A DNA stretch of 64,000 nt from an uncultured Gammaproteobacteria bacterium (lineage in GTDB: Bacteria; Pseudomonadota; Gammaproteobacteria; Steroidobacterales; UBA11654): NCBI GenBank assembly GCA_902553145.1, contig CACDKD010000001.1:153786-217785 (forward strand), written 5' to 3'. The position numbers and the translations under genes are program-made. The notes under the pieces are model-generated. The model made no database searches. It worked only from the letters and a program-made list of their open reading frames with translations, and had not been told where the DNA came from. Shown piece by piece: positions 28,166 through 37,771 of this stretch (within the stretch, counting starts at the first letter, position 1; each line of letters starts with the position of its first letter).

Positions 28166-30336
28166 TAATGTAAACCTCTTGAAACCCTCTCAACAATCCC
28201 AACTGAACGGACATCCCTGATAATATCTGCTAGCTCAATTCTGTCTGCAACTTGAAACTGAAAAGAAAAGTCGATCGTATCGTCTTCATGCTCTTTGATT
28301 ACTGTCACCTGCTCAATGTTGCAACCCCTTTCTGCAAGCTTACCAGCAATTGCAGCCAATGCGCCAGGCTTGTGCTGAGCATTTATTAATAGCTCTGATT
28401 GCAGTGTTTGTTTTATTGTTTTGCTCCATTCCGCACCTATCCATCTGCTTCGATCTTTTCGGAAAGAGTTGATATGACGACATTTTCTCCTGTGAATAAC
28501 AAAGCCCCTCACTTTGCTTAAATGGCCAATAATTGTGTCGCCTGGAACAGGCAAACAGCATTTAGCAAATTCTATGGAAACACCCTCGGTTCCTTTTATT
28601 AGAATTGGAGCACGTGAATTAGTTTCTGTTATTATTTCGTCTTCGCCAAGCATCATTTGTGCCATCAATAGAGGGTTTTTGTCTCCCACACCAATTCCTT
28701 GATACAACTCATTCATGTCTTTGAAGCTCAAGAGCTCCAGCAACCTCTTGATTTGTTTAGATTTAATGTTCCTCTGTTTTTTTCCTAGAGTGTCTAAGGC
28801 ATTATTGAAAAGTCTTTTGCCAAGAACAATGGTTTGCTCAACATTTAGATCTCTAAGATATGACCTTAGATTATGCCTTGCCTTAGCAGTGGTAACAAAA
28901 GAAAGCCAACTAGGATCTGGGTTTGCATAACGAGAAGTTATGATTTCAACTGTCTGCCCACTCTCAACCACAGTTCTGAGAGGAACCTGCACTCGGTTGA
29001 CCTTCGCACCAATACAACTGTTGCCAACATCAGTATGTACGGCATAGGCAAAATCCACACACGTTGATTTTGAGGGCAGCCTTAAGATGTCTCCTTTGGG
29101 ACTAAATACGTAAACTTTATCAGGATAGAGGTCAACTTTTACACTCTCGAGAAACTCTTCAGCATGACTAGAGCCTTGGATCTCCTGAATAGTTGCAAGC
29201 CACTCTCTTGCTTTATTTTGTGCTGTTGAATCTGACGGGTTTACAGCTTTATACTTCCAATGTGCTGCTATACCATTTTCTGCAACTCTATCCATATCCA
29301 GCGTCCTGATTTGTATTTCAATAGGCGTACCATTTGGCCCAAGCAAGCTGGTGTGTATTGATTGATAACCATTCACTCTTGGAATGGCAATATAATCTTT
29401 AAATTTACCCATAATAGGCTTGTAAAGCTCATGAACCAAGCCCAAGACCTGGTAACACTCTTTTGGCTCATCAACTATGATTCTGAGCCCATAAACATCA
29501 ATAATTTGTTCCAGAGGGAGACGTCTTCTTCTCATTTTTTCATAAACACTGTATAACTCTTTCTCTCTGGTGATAATTTTGAACTCTATATTTTCCTTTT
29601 TCAGTCGGTTTGAAATCCTTTGATTAATTTGCTTTAGAATTTTTTTCTGATTGCCAAGCTTTTTCTTTAGAGAAGATGAAATGATTTTATGCCTATATGG
29701 ATAGCCAAACTTAAAGCCTTCTTTTTCTAATTCTCTTCTGATGGTATATATACCAAGTCGGTTTGCAATTGGAGCAAAGATTTCAAGCGTTTCCTTTGCC
29801 TTTTTCATTTGTTTTTGAGGGTCAAGCGAATAAATCGTTCTCATATTATGAAGCCTATCAGAGAGCTTTATAATGATGACCCTGATGTCTTTGACCATCG
29901 CTAACATCATTTTTCTGAAGCTTTCAGCTTGATTTTCCTTAATTCCTTCATCCTCAAGTTGATCTAGCTTGCTCACTCCATCGACGAGAACAAAGACCTC
30001 TTCTCCAAATTCTTCACGCAACAAAACCTCATCAATTTCTGTATCTTCAAGAACATCATGAAGCAACCCTGCTGAAATAGCAGCGGCGTCAAGGTGAAGC
30101 CCTCCTAAAATGCTCGCAACAGCTACAGGATGAATTATGTAGGGTTCGCCAGTTTTTCTAGATTGATGTTCATGAGCAATGCTTGAGTATGCATAAGCCT
30201 TGCTGATCACTTCATGATCAGCTTGATCAAGATAATCAAGTTCAGAAATAAGTTGTTTTAAAAGCTTCGGAGGCTTTTTTTGCAACATTTCTTCAGCAGA
30301 CTTTTTTAATGCTTCCATACCAATAATATAAACCAA
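28165..30336 (-). CDS. spoT: Bifunctional (p)ppGpp synthase/hydrolase (SpoT/Rel)
   Basis: HD domain GLLHDVLEDTEI, synthetase YQSIHTSLLGPNG, TGS and ACT domains. Confidence 0.93.
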   Translation of the reverse strand: MVYIIGMEALKKSAEEMLQKKPPKLLKQLISELDYLDQADHEVISKAYAYSSIAHEHQSRKTGEPYIIHPVAVASILGGLHLDAAAISAGLLHDVLEDTEIDEVLLREEFGEEVFVLVDGVSKLDQLEDEGIKENQAESFRKMMLAMVKDIRVIIIKLSDRLHNMRTIYSLDPQKQMKKAKETLEIFAPIANRLGIYTIRRELEKEGFKFGYPYRHKIISSSLKKKLGNQKKILKQINQRISNRLKKENIEFKIITREKELYSVYEKMRRRRLPLEQIIDVYGLRIIVDEPKECYQVLGLVHELYKPIMGKFKDYIAIPRVNGYQSIHTSLLGPNGTPIEIQIRTLDMDRVAENGIAAHWKYKAVNPSDSTAQNKAREWLATIQEIQGSSHAEEFLESVKVDLYPDKVYVFSPKGDILRLPSKSTCVDFAYAVHTDVGNSCIGAKVNRVQVPLRTVVESGQTVEIITSRYANPDPSWLSFVTTAKARHNLRSYLRDLNVEQTIVLGKRLFNNALDTLGKKQRNIKSKQIKRLLELLSFKDMNELYQGIGVGDKNPLLMAQMMLGEDEIITETNSRAPILIKGTEGVSIEFAKCCLPVPGDTIIGHLSKVRGFVIHRRKCRHINSFRKDRSRWIGAEWSKTIKQTLQSELLINAQHKPGALAAIAGKLAERGCNIEQVTVIKEHEDDTIDFSFQFQVADRIELADIIRDVRSVGIVERVSRGLH

Positions 30337-30412
30337 GAAAAAAGAAAATTATTAGAAGAATTTGGCTAATTGAGCCGTTCTTTTAAAGTTTCGATTGTAT
30401 TCTGAATGAATT

Positions 30413-30685
30413 CTAGAGCTGGTCAGTTTCTTCAGCTTCTGATTTAGCCAATTCTTCTGCTAATTCTTTCTCTATGTCGCTCTCGGTTTTATGAAACTCT
30501 GGGTTATCAAGATGCCCTTCAGCGATCTCCCTAAGCGCTAGAACTGTCGGCTTATCATTTTCTTCATCCTCAAGGAGTGTTTCAGCACCATTAGCTATTC
30601 TTCTAGCTCTTTGAGAAGCTAATTTGATAAGACTGAAGACGCCTTCGGTTTGCTTTATGCAGTCTTCTACAGTTACTCTAGCCAT
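30413..30685 (-). CDS. rpoZ: RNA polymerase omega subunit
   Basis: MARVTVEDCIKQTEGVFSLIKLASQRARRIANGAE. Confidence 0.95.
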   Translation of the reverse strand: MARVTVEDCIKQTEGVFSLIKLASQRARRIANGAETLLEDEENDKPTVLALREIAEGHLDNPEFHKTESDIEKELAEELAKSEAEETDQL

Positions 30686-30736
30686 ATAGACCTCTAATTA
30701 GATGAGTGTGGTAGATTACTGAAACGAAGAGATAAG

Positions 30737-31360
30737 TCAATTTGTTTCATAGAAACTTTTCAGAGCCTTAGCGACCAACTTTGATTGATTTGATTGATTG
30801 AAGTTGCCCTCTATACAAAGAGCGATATTTTCAACAGACAATTCAATTTGATCATTAACTAGTACATGATCAAATTTATTTGACTCATTTAAATCTGAAA
30901 CGGCTTGATTGAAACGATTTTCTATTTCTCCTTCAGAATCAGTACCTCTATTTTTTAACCTAGCCAGAAGAACCTCTTTAGATGGAGGAATCAAAAAGAT
31001 CATAATACAGTAAGGTAGTTTTTCTTTGACTTGTTGTGCGCCTTGCCAATCAATCTCAAGGATTACATTTACTCCTTTTTTTAGATTGTTTGAAAGGCTT
31101 TCTTTTTCTGTACCATAATAATTACCAAATACGGTCGCATGCTCAATAAATTCGTTGTTATCAACCATCGTTAGGAACTCTCTTTTATCGACAAAAAAGT
31201 AGTCAACACCGTCATTTTCATTTTCCCGCATAGGCCTTGTAGTGAAGGAGACCGAGGCAACTACATTAGGAATTTTCTCTAATAATCTTTTGACTACTGT
31301 CGTTTTTCCAGTCCCAGATGGAGCAGAAATTACAACTAATTTTCCAGTTTTGCCTTTCAT
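30737..31360 (-). CDS. gmk: Guanylate kinase
   Basis: VISAPSGTGKTTVVKRLLEKIPNVVASVSFTTRPMRENENDGVDYFFVDK. Confidence 0.96.
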   Translation of the reverse strand: MKGKTGKLVVISAPSGTGKTTVVKRLLEKIPNVVASVSFTTRPMRENENDGVDYFFVDKREFLTMVDNNEFIEHATVFGNYYGTEKESLSNNLKKGVNVILEIDWQGAQQVKEKLPYCIMIFLIPPSKEVLLARLKNRGTDSEGEIENRFNQAVSDLNESNKFDHVLVNDQIELSVENIALCIEGNFNQSNQSKLVAKALKSFYETN

Positions 31361-31422
31361 AAACAGATTAAAATGTAAAATATCTTAAATTACAAAGGAC
31401 ATTCTACAAGGTGCAAAAATTC

Positions 31423-32022
31423 ATGGAAAGAAAGATTGTAATTGCAACGATGAATGATCATAAAGCGAGAGAGATTAAATCCCTTATAGGGGGTCATTAT
31501 AATGTACTGACACAAGATTATTTCTCAATACCTTCTATTCCAGAGACAGGTAAAACATTCGAAGAAAATGCGCTGATTAAAGCTAATCAGGTTGCTGAAA
31601 AAACAGATTTATTAACACTTGCGGATGACTCAGGTCTAGAGGTCGATTTACTAAATGGAGAACCTGGCATCTATTCAGCAAGGTATGCTGGACCTGATGC
31701 AACGGACGATGAAAATAATCAAAAGTTAATAAAAGAATTAGAGAGATACAAAGGCGAAAAAATTACAGCAAGATTTCGCTCCGTTATTGCCATCGTAGAG
31801 CCAGCTGAAAATAAAGAAAGAATTTTTCATGGCTCATGGGAAGGCACGATCAGGCTTGACCAAAGGGGTAAAAATGGTTTTGGTTATGATCCTCTTTTCT
31901 TTATAGATGATCTTGGAGTCACAGCTGCAGAACTGTCAGACTCAAAAAAAAATAAACTCAGCCACAGAGCAAATGCTATTAGGGCAGCCATAGATTATTT
32001 ATTAAGAAAAAATAATACGTAA
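31423..32022 (+). CDS. rdgB: XTP/dITP diphosphatase (RdgB/HAM1 family)
   Basis: KIVIATMNDHKAREIKSL...LTLADDSGLEVDLLNGEPGIYSARYAG; ATG 31423 preferred over GTG 31411. Confidence 0.94.
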   Translation: MERKIVIATMNDHKAREIKSLIGGHYNVLTQDYFSIPSIPETGKTFEENALIKANQVAEKTDLLTLADDSGLEVDLLNGEPGIYSARYAGPDATDDENNQKLIKELERYKGEKITARFRSVIAIVEPAENKERIFHGSWEGTIRLDQRGKNGFGYDPLFFIDDLGVTAAELSDSKKNKLSHRANAIRAAIDYLLRKNNT

Positions 32023-32082
32023 AATAAATCCTTTAAGATTATGTATTTATTGTAGGTTACTCAAAATTAGGATCAGTCTAAA

Positions 32083-32295
32083 TTATTCACAGGAACATCT
32101 TATATTTCTTAATCGCATCTAATTACAGTTTATTTCAAAAACATTACACGAATACATCAACATAAATAATTGAAAAATATAATAAAATGTATAATTGTAT
32201 AAAAAATATACAATTCTTCCTTGGCCATGCTTGATTTGGTATATATTTATTTTTCAATATTTATCCACAATCTTATCCACAGATTTTGTGGATAA
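32083..32295. other. Cluster of DnaA boxes; candidate replication origin (oriC) or DnaA-binding regulatory region
   Basis: TTATTCACA 32083-32091 (+); TTATCCACA 32261-32269 (+) and 32273-32281 (+); TGTGGATAA 32287-32295 (reverse box); embedded in very AT-rich 407-bp noncoding gap 32023-32429. Confidence 0.6.
32193..32215. repeat. Perfect inverted repeat in AT-rich segment
   Basis: AATTGTATA (32193-32201) - AAAAA - TATACAATT (32207-32215). Confidence 0.8.
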
Positions 32296-32429
32296 ATAGA
32301 TAGATAATAATTTAATTTATGCTTTTCAAATATGCTTGAAAAAAATAGATGCTATGGGTATGCTTGCGATCCCAAATCTATTTATGGGATATGAATTTCT
32401 CTACATAGGTTTACAGACTAAAAAACGAT

Positions 32430-32636
32430 ATGAAAAAAGACATACATCCAGAATATTCAGAAATCAAGGTTACATGCTCTTGCGGTAATTCCTTTCTTAC
32501 AAAATCAACACTTGGGCAAGATTTGACTATCGAGGTTTGCTCAGCATGTCATCCTTTCTATACTGGCCAACAAAAGATTGTCGATACTGCTGGCCGAGTA
32601 GATAAGTTCAGAAAACGATTTGGGATCAATCAATAA
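32430..32636 (+). CDS. rpmE: 50S ribosomal protein L31 (zinc-binding type)
   Basis: [22 protein letters not shown]...[31 protein letters not shown]. Confidence 0.96.
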   Translation: MKKDIHPEYSEIKVTCSCGNSFLTKSTLGQDLTIEVCSACHPFYTGQQKIVDTAGRVDKFRKRFGINQ

Positions 32637-32658
32637 TAATCCCAAACTCTACTAAACA

Positions 32659-33945
32659 ATGGCAAAAAAAATTACACTTAAGAATGATACACGGAGTGTT
32701 GATCTCGAAATTAAAGATGCGTCAGTAGGACCTAGCGTCCTAGATTTGAAAAGTCTCTATAATGATACAGGCTATTTTACCTTCGACCCTTCATACTCGA
32801 CGACAGCTAGTTGCGAAAGCAAAATTACCTATATTGATGGAGCTAAAGGAATCCTAGAGTACAGAGGATATCCAATCGAGCAGCTTGCAGAGCAAAGCAC
32901 TTATTTAGAGGTTGCGTACTTGCTATTCAATGGTGAGCTACCATCGAGCAATATTTCACTTGATGAATTTAGATCACAAGTGAAGAAAAACATGAGTTTG
33001 CCAGAGAATATGAGCGGGATATTCACTGGCTTTGGAAAAGATGCACATCCAATGGCCATGCTTACCACAGCCGTAGCGGCACTTTCAGGATCTTATCATG
33101 AGGGAATAAATGTAAGAGATGAAGATGATCAAAAAGAATTCTTCTTTAATATTCTTGGTAAGATGCCGATCTTGGTTGCCAATGTTTTTAATCATAACCA
33201 AGAAGATGCAAATGTTGAGTATGATGAATCACTTTCATATTCAGAAAATATTTTGAGATTATTCTTTGGATGGAAAGATGGATATGAAATAAACCCGATC
33301 TTTTCAAAAGCACTCGATATTCTATTGATACTCCATGCTGATCATGAACAAAACTGTAGCACCTCATCTGTCAGACTAACAGGAAGCTCAGGAACAAATC
33401 CATACGCTGCTATAGCCTCTGGAGTTGCTGCACTATGGGGGCCTGCACATGGAGGAGCAAACGAAGCAGTAGTTAAAATGTTTGGTGAAATTGGATCAAA
33501 AGATAATATTTCTAAATATATTGATAAGGCAAAAGATAAAAATGACCCATTCCGGTTAATGGGCTTCGGACATCGTGTCTACAAAAATTATGACCCAAGA
33601 GCAACAATCATCAGAAGTCAGTGCCATAAGGTTTTGGAATCGACAGGAAATGACTCCAATCCAATGTTCGAGCTAGCTTTAGAACTGGAAGAGATCGCAC
33701 TCAATGATGACTACTTTGTTGCAAGAAATCTATACCCCAATGTCGATTTTTACTCTGGTTTGATTTATGAGGCAATGGACATTCCCAAAGAGATGTTTAC
33801 CGCAATGTTCGCTTTGGCCAGAACAGTTGGATGGGCAACACACTGGTGTGAGATGATGTCTAACCCTAAACACAAAATTGGGCGACCAAGACAACTTTAC
33901 CTGGGTGAAAAAAAGAGGGACTATGTCCCAATCAATGATCGCTAG
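32659..33945 (+). CDS. gltA: Citrate synthase
   Basis: DGAKGILEYRGYPIEQLAEQS, LHADHEQNCSTSSVRLTGSS, GFGHRVYKNYDPRA. Confidence 0.96.
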   Translation: MAKKITLKNDTRSVDLEIKDASVGPSVLDLKSLYNDTGYFTFDPSYSTTASCESKITYIDGAKGILEYRGYPIEQLAEQSTYLEVAYLLFNGELPSSNISLDEFRSQVKKNMSLPENMSGIFTGFGKDAHPMAMLTTAVAALSGSYHEGINVRDEDDQKEFFFNILGKMPILVANVFNHNQEDANVEYDESLSYSENILRLFFGWKDGYEINPIFSKALDILLILHADHEQNCSTSSVRLTGSSGTNPYAAIASGVAALWGPAHGGANEAVVKMFGEIGSKDNISKYIDKAKDKNDPFRLMGFGHRVYKNYDPRATIIRSQCHKVLESTGNDSNPMFELALELEEIALNDDYFVARNLYPNVDFYSGLIYEAMDIPKEMFTAMFALARTVGWATHWCEMMSNPKHKIGRPRQLYLGEKKRDYVPINDR

Positions 33946-33996
33946 AAATCAGACAAGGCATTTTCGCCAAAATAAAAATAAGAATCATTTGCACTC

Positions 33997-34512
33997 ATGA
34001 CTAATCAATCAGACAGTATTATTCTCATTGGACCTATGGGCTCTGGAAAGACATCTACAGGAAGAATTCTTGCTAAAGAAATGGACTTTGATTTCTTCGA
34101 TACAGATGAAGAAGTTGTGGAAAGGACAGGTGTTTCTATAGCATATATTTTCGATGTTGAGGGCGAGACTGGCTTCAGACATAGGGAACATCAAGCTCTG
34201 ATGAAATTCTTAGATAATGATAATGTTGTGATTGCAACAGGTGGAGGAATCATAACGAATGATGAAAGTAGAGCGATTATCCGGAGTCATAAGAGGGTTG
34301 TCTATTTGAAAACAAGCATCGAGAAACAAATTGAAAGGGCAACAGTTTCTGAGAAGAGGCCATTATTAATTGATACAGACCCTGCATCTAAACTTCAGGA
34401 GCTAATGTTGACAAGAGAGCCTCTCTATGAAGAAATAAGTGATATCAAGATCGATACCGACGAGAGAAAACCAAGTGAAATTGCTCTCGAGATTATTGAT
34501 AGATTAAGATGA
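33997..34512 (+). CDS. aroK: Shikimate kinase
   Basis: IILIGPMGSGKTSTGRILAKEMDFDFFDTDEEV..GETGFRHREHQAL. Confidence 0.94.
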   Translation: MTNQSDSIILIGPMGSGKTSTGRILAKEMDFDFFDTDEEVVERTGVSIAYIFDVEGETGFRHREHQALMKFLDNDNVVIATGGGIITNDESRAIIRSHKRVVYLKTSIEKQIERATVSEKRPLLIDTDPASKLQELMLTREPLYEEISDIKIDTDERKPSEIALEIIDRLR

Positions 34513-35576
34513 GAACATTAAAGGTAAATCTGGAAGACAGGAGCTATCCGATATACATTGGCAGTGATGTAAGTCTCGATAATGAACTCTACTCAAAGCA
34601 TATAAGCTCAAAAAAAATTGCTTTAATCACAAATGAACAAATCGCAGATTTATATCTCTCAGAAATTAGCCAGACGTTAAACGCATTCGATCTAAAAACA
34701 CTTGTCCTTCCAGAGGGAGAGACTGAAAAGAACTTAGAGACAGTTGGAAAAGCTGTTGAATTCCTATCTGACAACGGAATTGATAGGGATTCGTCAATCA
34801 TTGCTTTTGGCGGAGGGGTGGTTGGCGACATCACAGGCTTTGTAGCTTCATCTTATATGAGAGGCATAAAGTTCCTTCAGGTCCCAACAACACTATTGGC
34901 CCAGGTTGATTCTTCCGTAGGTGGAAAGACAGGTGTGAATATAAATACAGGAAAAAATTTGATTGGTTCATTCTATCAACCGAGTGCTGTGATTGCAGAT
35001 ACAAGATATTTAAATAGTCTTGAGCCCAATCGTCTTTCAGAAGGTTTAGCAGAGGTTATAAAATACGGACTGATCCGTGATGAGGATTTCTTCAAATGGC
35101 TAAGTAAGAACACCAATAGAATATTGGCATTGGAGCCTGAAATCATGACTCATCTGATCGAGAGGTGTTGTCAAATTAAAGCTGAAATAGTCTCTGAAGA
35201 TGAGAGAGAAGGATCAATAAGAGCAATATTAAATTATGGCCATACTTTTGGCCATGCAATTGAGAGCCTTACTGATTATAGCGTCTACACTCATGGTGAG
35301 GCAGTTTCAATCGGCATGGTTATGGCAGCGAGCATGGCTGAAAGAATGGGAATGCTTTCACAGGATGATAAGACAGACATAACCAGACTCCTTGAATCTG
35401 TAAATCTACCGACCAAGAAGCCTGATCTAAATAGCAATGATTTTCTCGAAAGTATGAAACGCGATAAAAAAGTCCAAGATGGTGAAATAAGGTTGATATT
35501 ATTAGAGAGCATTGGGAGAGCCATCATCAGCAATAATTACCCCAATGAGATTTTGATGGAAACCATATTGGAATAA
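34509..35576 (+). CDS. aroB: 3-dehydroquinate synthase
   Basis: AFGGGVVGDITGFVASSYMRGIKFLQVPTTLLAQVDSSVGGKTGVN. Confidence 0.96.
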   Translation: MRTLKVNLEDRSYPIYIGSDVSLDNELYSKHISSKKIALITNEQIADLYLSEISQTLNAFDLKTLVLPEGETEKNLETVGKAVEFLSDNGIDRDSSIIAFGGGVVGDITGFVASSYMRGIKFLQVPTTLLAQVDSSVGGKTGVNINTGKNLIGSFYQPSAVIADTRYLNSLEPNRLSEGLAEVIKYGLIRDEDFFKWLSKNTNRILALEPEIMTHLIERCCQIKAEIVSEDEREGSIRAILNYGHTFGHAIESLTDYSVYTHGEAVSIGMVMAASMAERMGMLSQDDKTDITRLLESVNLPTKKPDLNSNDFLESMKRDKKVQDGEIRLILLESIGRAIISNNYPNEILMETILE

Positions 35577-35579
35577 TAG

Positions 35580-36278
35580 ATGAGTATAAAGAACAGTGAC
35601 CGATTGATTTTTGCAGTGGATGTTCCAGAGGTAGAACAAGCCAAAGATTTGGTCAACCAACTGGGCCAAAGTGTGGATTTTTTCAAAATTGGCATGGAAT
35701 TGATGATGACGGGAGATTATTTTGAGTTGCTTGACTGGCTTGTGGAGAGAGACAAAAAGGTCTTTGTTGATTTAAAACTATTTGATGTTCCAGCAACTGT
35801 TTCAAAAGCCATCAAAAGGTTGAGCAAAAGAGGTGCTTACTTTACAACAATTCATGGAAATCAAAGCATGATGGAAGCTGCCGCGGCAGAAAAAGGCGAT
35901 TTAAAACTATTGGCTGTGACTGCATTAACAAGTTTGGACCGAGGGGATTTGGATGATCTGGGGTTTGATTGTGCCGTTGAGGATTTGGTTATTTCAAGAG
36001 CTAAGAGAGCTTACGAGTCTGGCGTAGATGGAATCGTGGCCTCTGGTCTAGAATTGCCAAGCATCAGAAAAGCTGTCGAAGACAAGATTTTAATTGTTAC
36101 GCCTGGAATCCGGCCTGTGGAGAATCGTCAAACAGATGATCAAAAAAGAGTGGTCACCGTTGAACGAGCATTCCAGGATGGTGCAGACTATATAGTTGTT
36201 GGCCGACCAATTCAAAACGCAGACAACCCCAGAGAGGCGGCAGAACTGATTCAGGAGAGTATTTCTAATTCCATATAG
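35580..36278 (+). CDS. pyrF: Orotidine-5'-phosphate decarboxylase
   Basis: IFAVDVPEVEQAKDLVNQL, VFVDLKLFDVPATVSKA, GADYIVVGRPIQNADNPREAAE. Confidence 0.95.
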   Translation: MSIKNSDRLIFAVDVPEVEQAKDLVNQLGQSVDFFKIGMELMMTGDYFELLDWLVERDKKVFVDLKLFDVPATVSKAIKRLSKRGAYFTTIHGNQSMMEAAAAEKGDLKLLAVTALTSLDRGDLDDLGFDCAVEDLVISRAKRAYESGVDGIVASGLELPSIRKAVEDKILIVTPGIRPVENRQTDDQKRVVTVERAFQDGADYIVVGRPIQNADNPREAAELIQESISNSI

Positions 36279-36289
36279 AGCAATCTAAG

Positions 36290-37126
36290 CTAGTTTTGCT
36301 CTTGTATGATTTGATTGATTGAGGCTTCGAACCTGCCCAATCTTTTTTGAAACTTTCCCCTCTGCTTTTCGTCAAGTGAGGCAATAATTTCTGCGGTAAT
36401 CTGGTTAATCAATATCCTTGTGTTTGGATTTTCAGAGTCGAGTGAATTTATATGATTGATGAAGATTTCTTCGAAGTTTTCGTTTTGTCTTAAATTCAGT
36501 ATGGCTATAAATTCTTGGTTCCACTGTATTCGTTCACTGATTGACTGCTCCCTCGTGTCTTCTATGCCTGAAGAGAGAATCCGTATCGTATTTATTTGAT
36601 CATTATTCAGTTTGACACCGATGAACCTGAAAAACCGCTTGAAACTTTTTGTTAAAGAACCCTGAAAATCATCCTCGTCATTTTCTAGTTCCAATTTCCT
36701 ATCTTTCATCAGCTCATCAAAATATGTTGCCATTTCATCTACCTGTTTGTTTGTAATGGTTTTACAAAACTCAACTATCTGCGGAAGAAAGAAATCTCTA
36801 GTATTGTTAGCAAGGAGCATGCCTTGTTGATAAATGTCATCGATGTCGTCAAAAGTTGTTGTGTTATCTAAAAATCTAAACCGTGAAATTAGTTCTTTGT
36901 ATTTTGGTAACTCGTTTTTAATATTCCAATACTTAAATTTCAACGTAGCTTGCCGAACATATTTCTCTTGTTCGTTTGTGAAACTTGCATACTCCAAAAA
37001 CTGATTCGCAATAATTTGATCAACTCTCTCATACCACAATCCGCCCACAACAGAGCAAGCAGGCAAAGTTGAAAAAACTAAAACAATGATGATTTTTTTA
37101 TAAGCTTGACCAATCATATTTTTCAC
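36290..37126 (-). CDS. Putative lipoprotein, DUF6279-like
   Basis: Signal/lipobox VLVFSTLPACS; helical rich; WYERVDQIIANQFLEYASFTNEQEKYVRQ. Confidence 0.65.
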   Translation of the reverse strand: MKNMIGQAYKKIIIVLVFSTLPACSVVGGLWYERVDQIIANQFLEYASFTNEQEKYVRQATLKFKYWNIKNELPKYKELISRFRFLDNTTTFDDIDDIYQQGMLLANNTRDFFLPQIVEFCKTITNKQVDEMATYFDELMKDRKLELENDEDDFQGSLTKSFKRFFRFIGVKLNNDQINTIRILSSGIEDTREQSISERIQWNQEFIAILNLRQNENFEEIFINHINSLDSENPNTRILINQITAEIIASLDEKQRGKFQKRLGRFEASINQIIQEQN

Positions 37127-37138
37127 AAAGGCAACCTA

Positions 37139-37771
37139 TTATTTTTCCAAGTATTTATTAAGGCGTTCCCAGACAATATCCTCAATTTGTTGGTGACCTA
37201 AAACATTGGGGTGTATCCCATCACTCTGCATCAAGCCCTCATTAACCATTGTCTTTAAGGATCCTTGGATCAGATCGAGGCTATATTCTTTTGCTAAATC
37301 TGAAAAAATATCCTCAAACCCCTTGGTGTAAAGAGCGCCGTAATTGGGTGGCAACTGAACACCGATTAGAAGAACTGTGATGTTACTGCTTTGTGCTGAG
37401 TTAATCATATCTCTAAGGTTTTTCTCAATGGCTTTTAATGAGGTGCCCCTTAATCCGTCATTTCCACCAAGCTCCAAAATTAAAATCTCAGGCGAATATT
37501 TTTTAAGCAAGCGAGGAAGTCTTGAAATCCCACCAGAGGTAGTATCTCCGCTGACACCTGCGTTGATCACACTATAAGAAGACCCTATTTCATTGATTCT
37601 TGATTGAAGCAGCGATGGCCATGCTTGATCATAGTTTACTCCTAGTCCAGCACTAAGGCTGTCTCCCAGAATTAGAATATTTTTATCTACGGGCTCATTT
37701 GCATTGGCTGTTGCCCCGATCATCGGTAAAATGACTAGCCATAATAAAAGGTTCCTAATGAATAAAACCAT
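37139..37771 (-). CDS. tesA: Arylesterase / lysophospholipase L1-like (TesA family, GDSL)
   Basis: ILILGDSLSAGLGVNYDQAWPSLLQ, GVSGDTTSGGISRL, LELGGNDGLRG, SDGIHPN; ATG at 37771 after signal peptide (ORF extends upstream artefactually). Confidence 0.92.
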   Translation of the reverse strand: MVLFIRNLLLWLVILPMIGATANANEPVDKNILILGDSLSAGLGVNYDQAWPSLLQSRINEIGSSYSVINAGVSGDTTSGGISRLPRLLKKYSPEILILELGGNDGLRGTSLKAIEKNLRDMINSAQSSNITVLLIGVQLPPNYGALYTKGFEDIFSDLAKEYSLDLIQGSLKTMVNEGLMQSDGIHPNVLGHQQIEDIVWERLNKYLEK

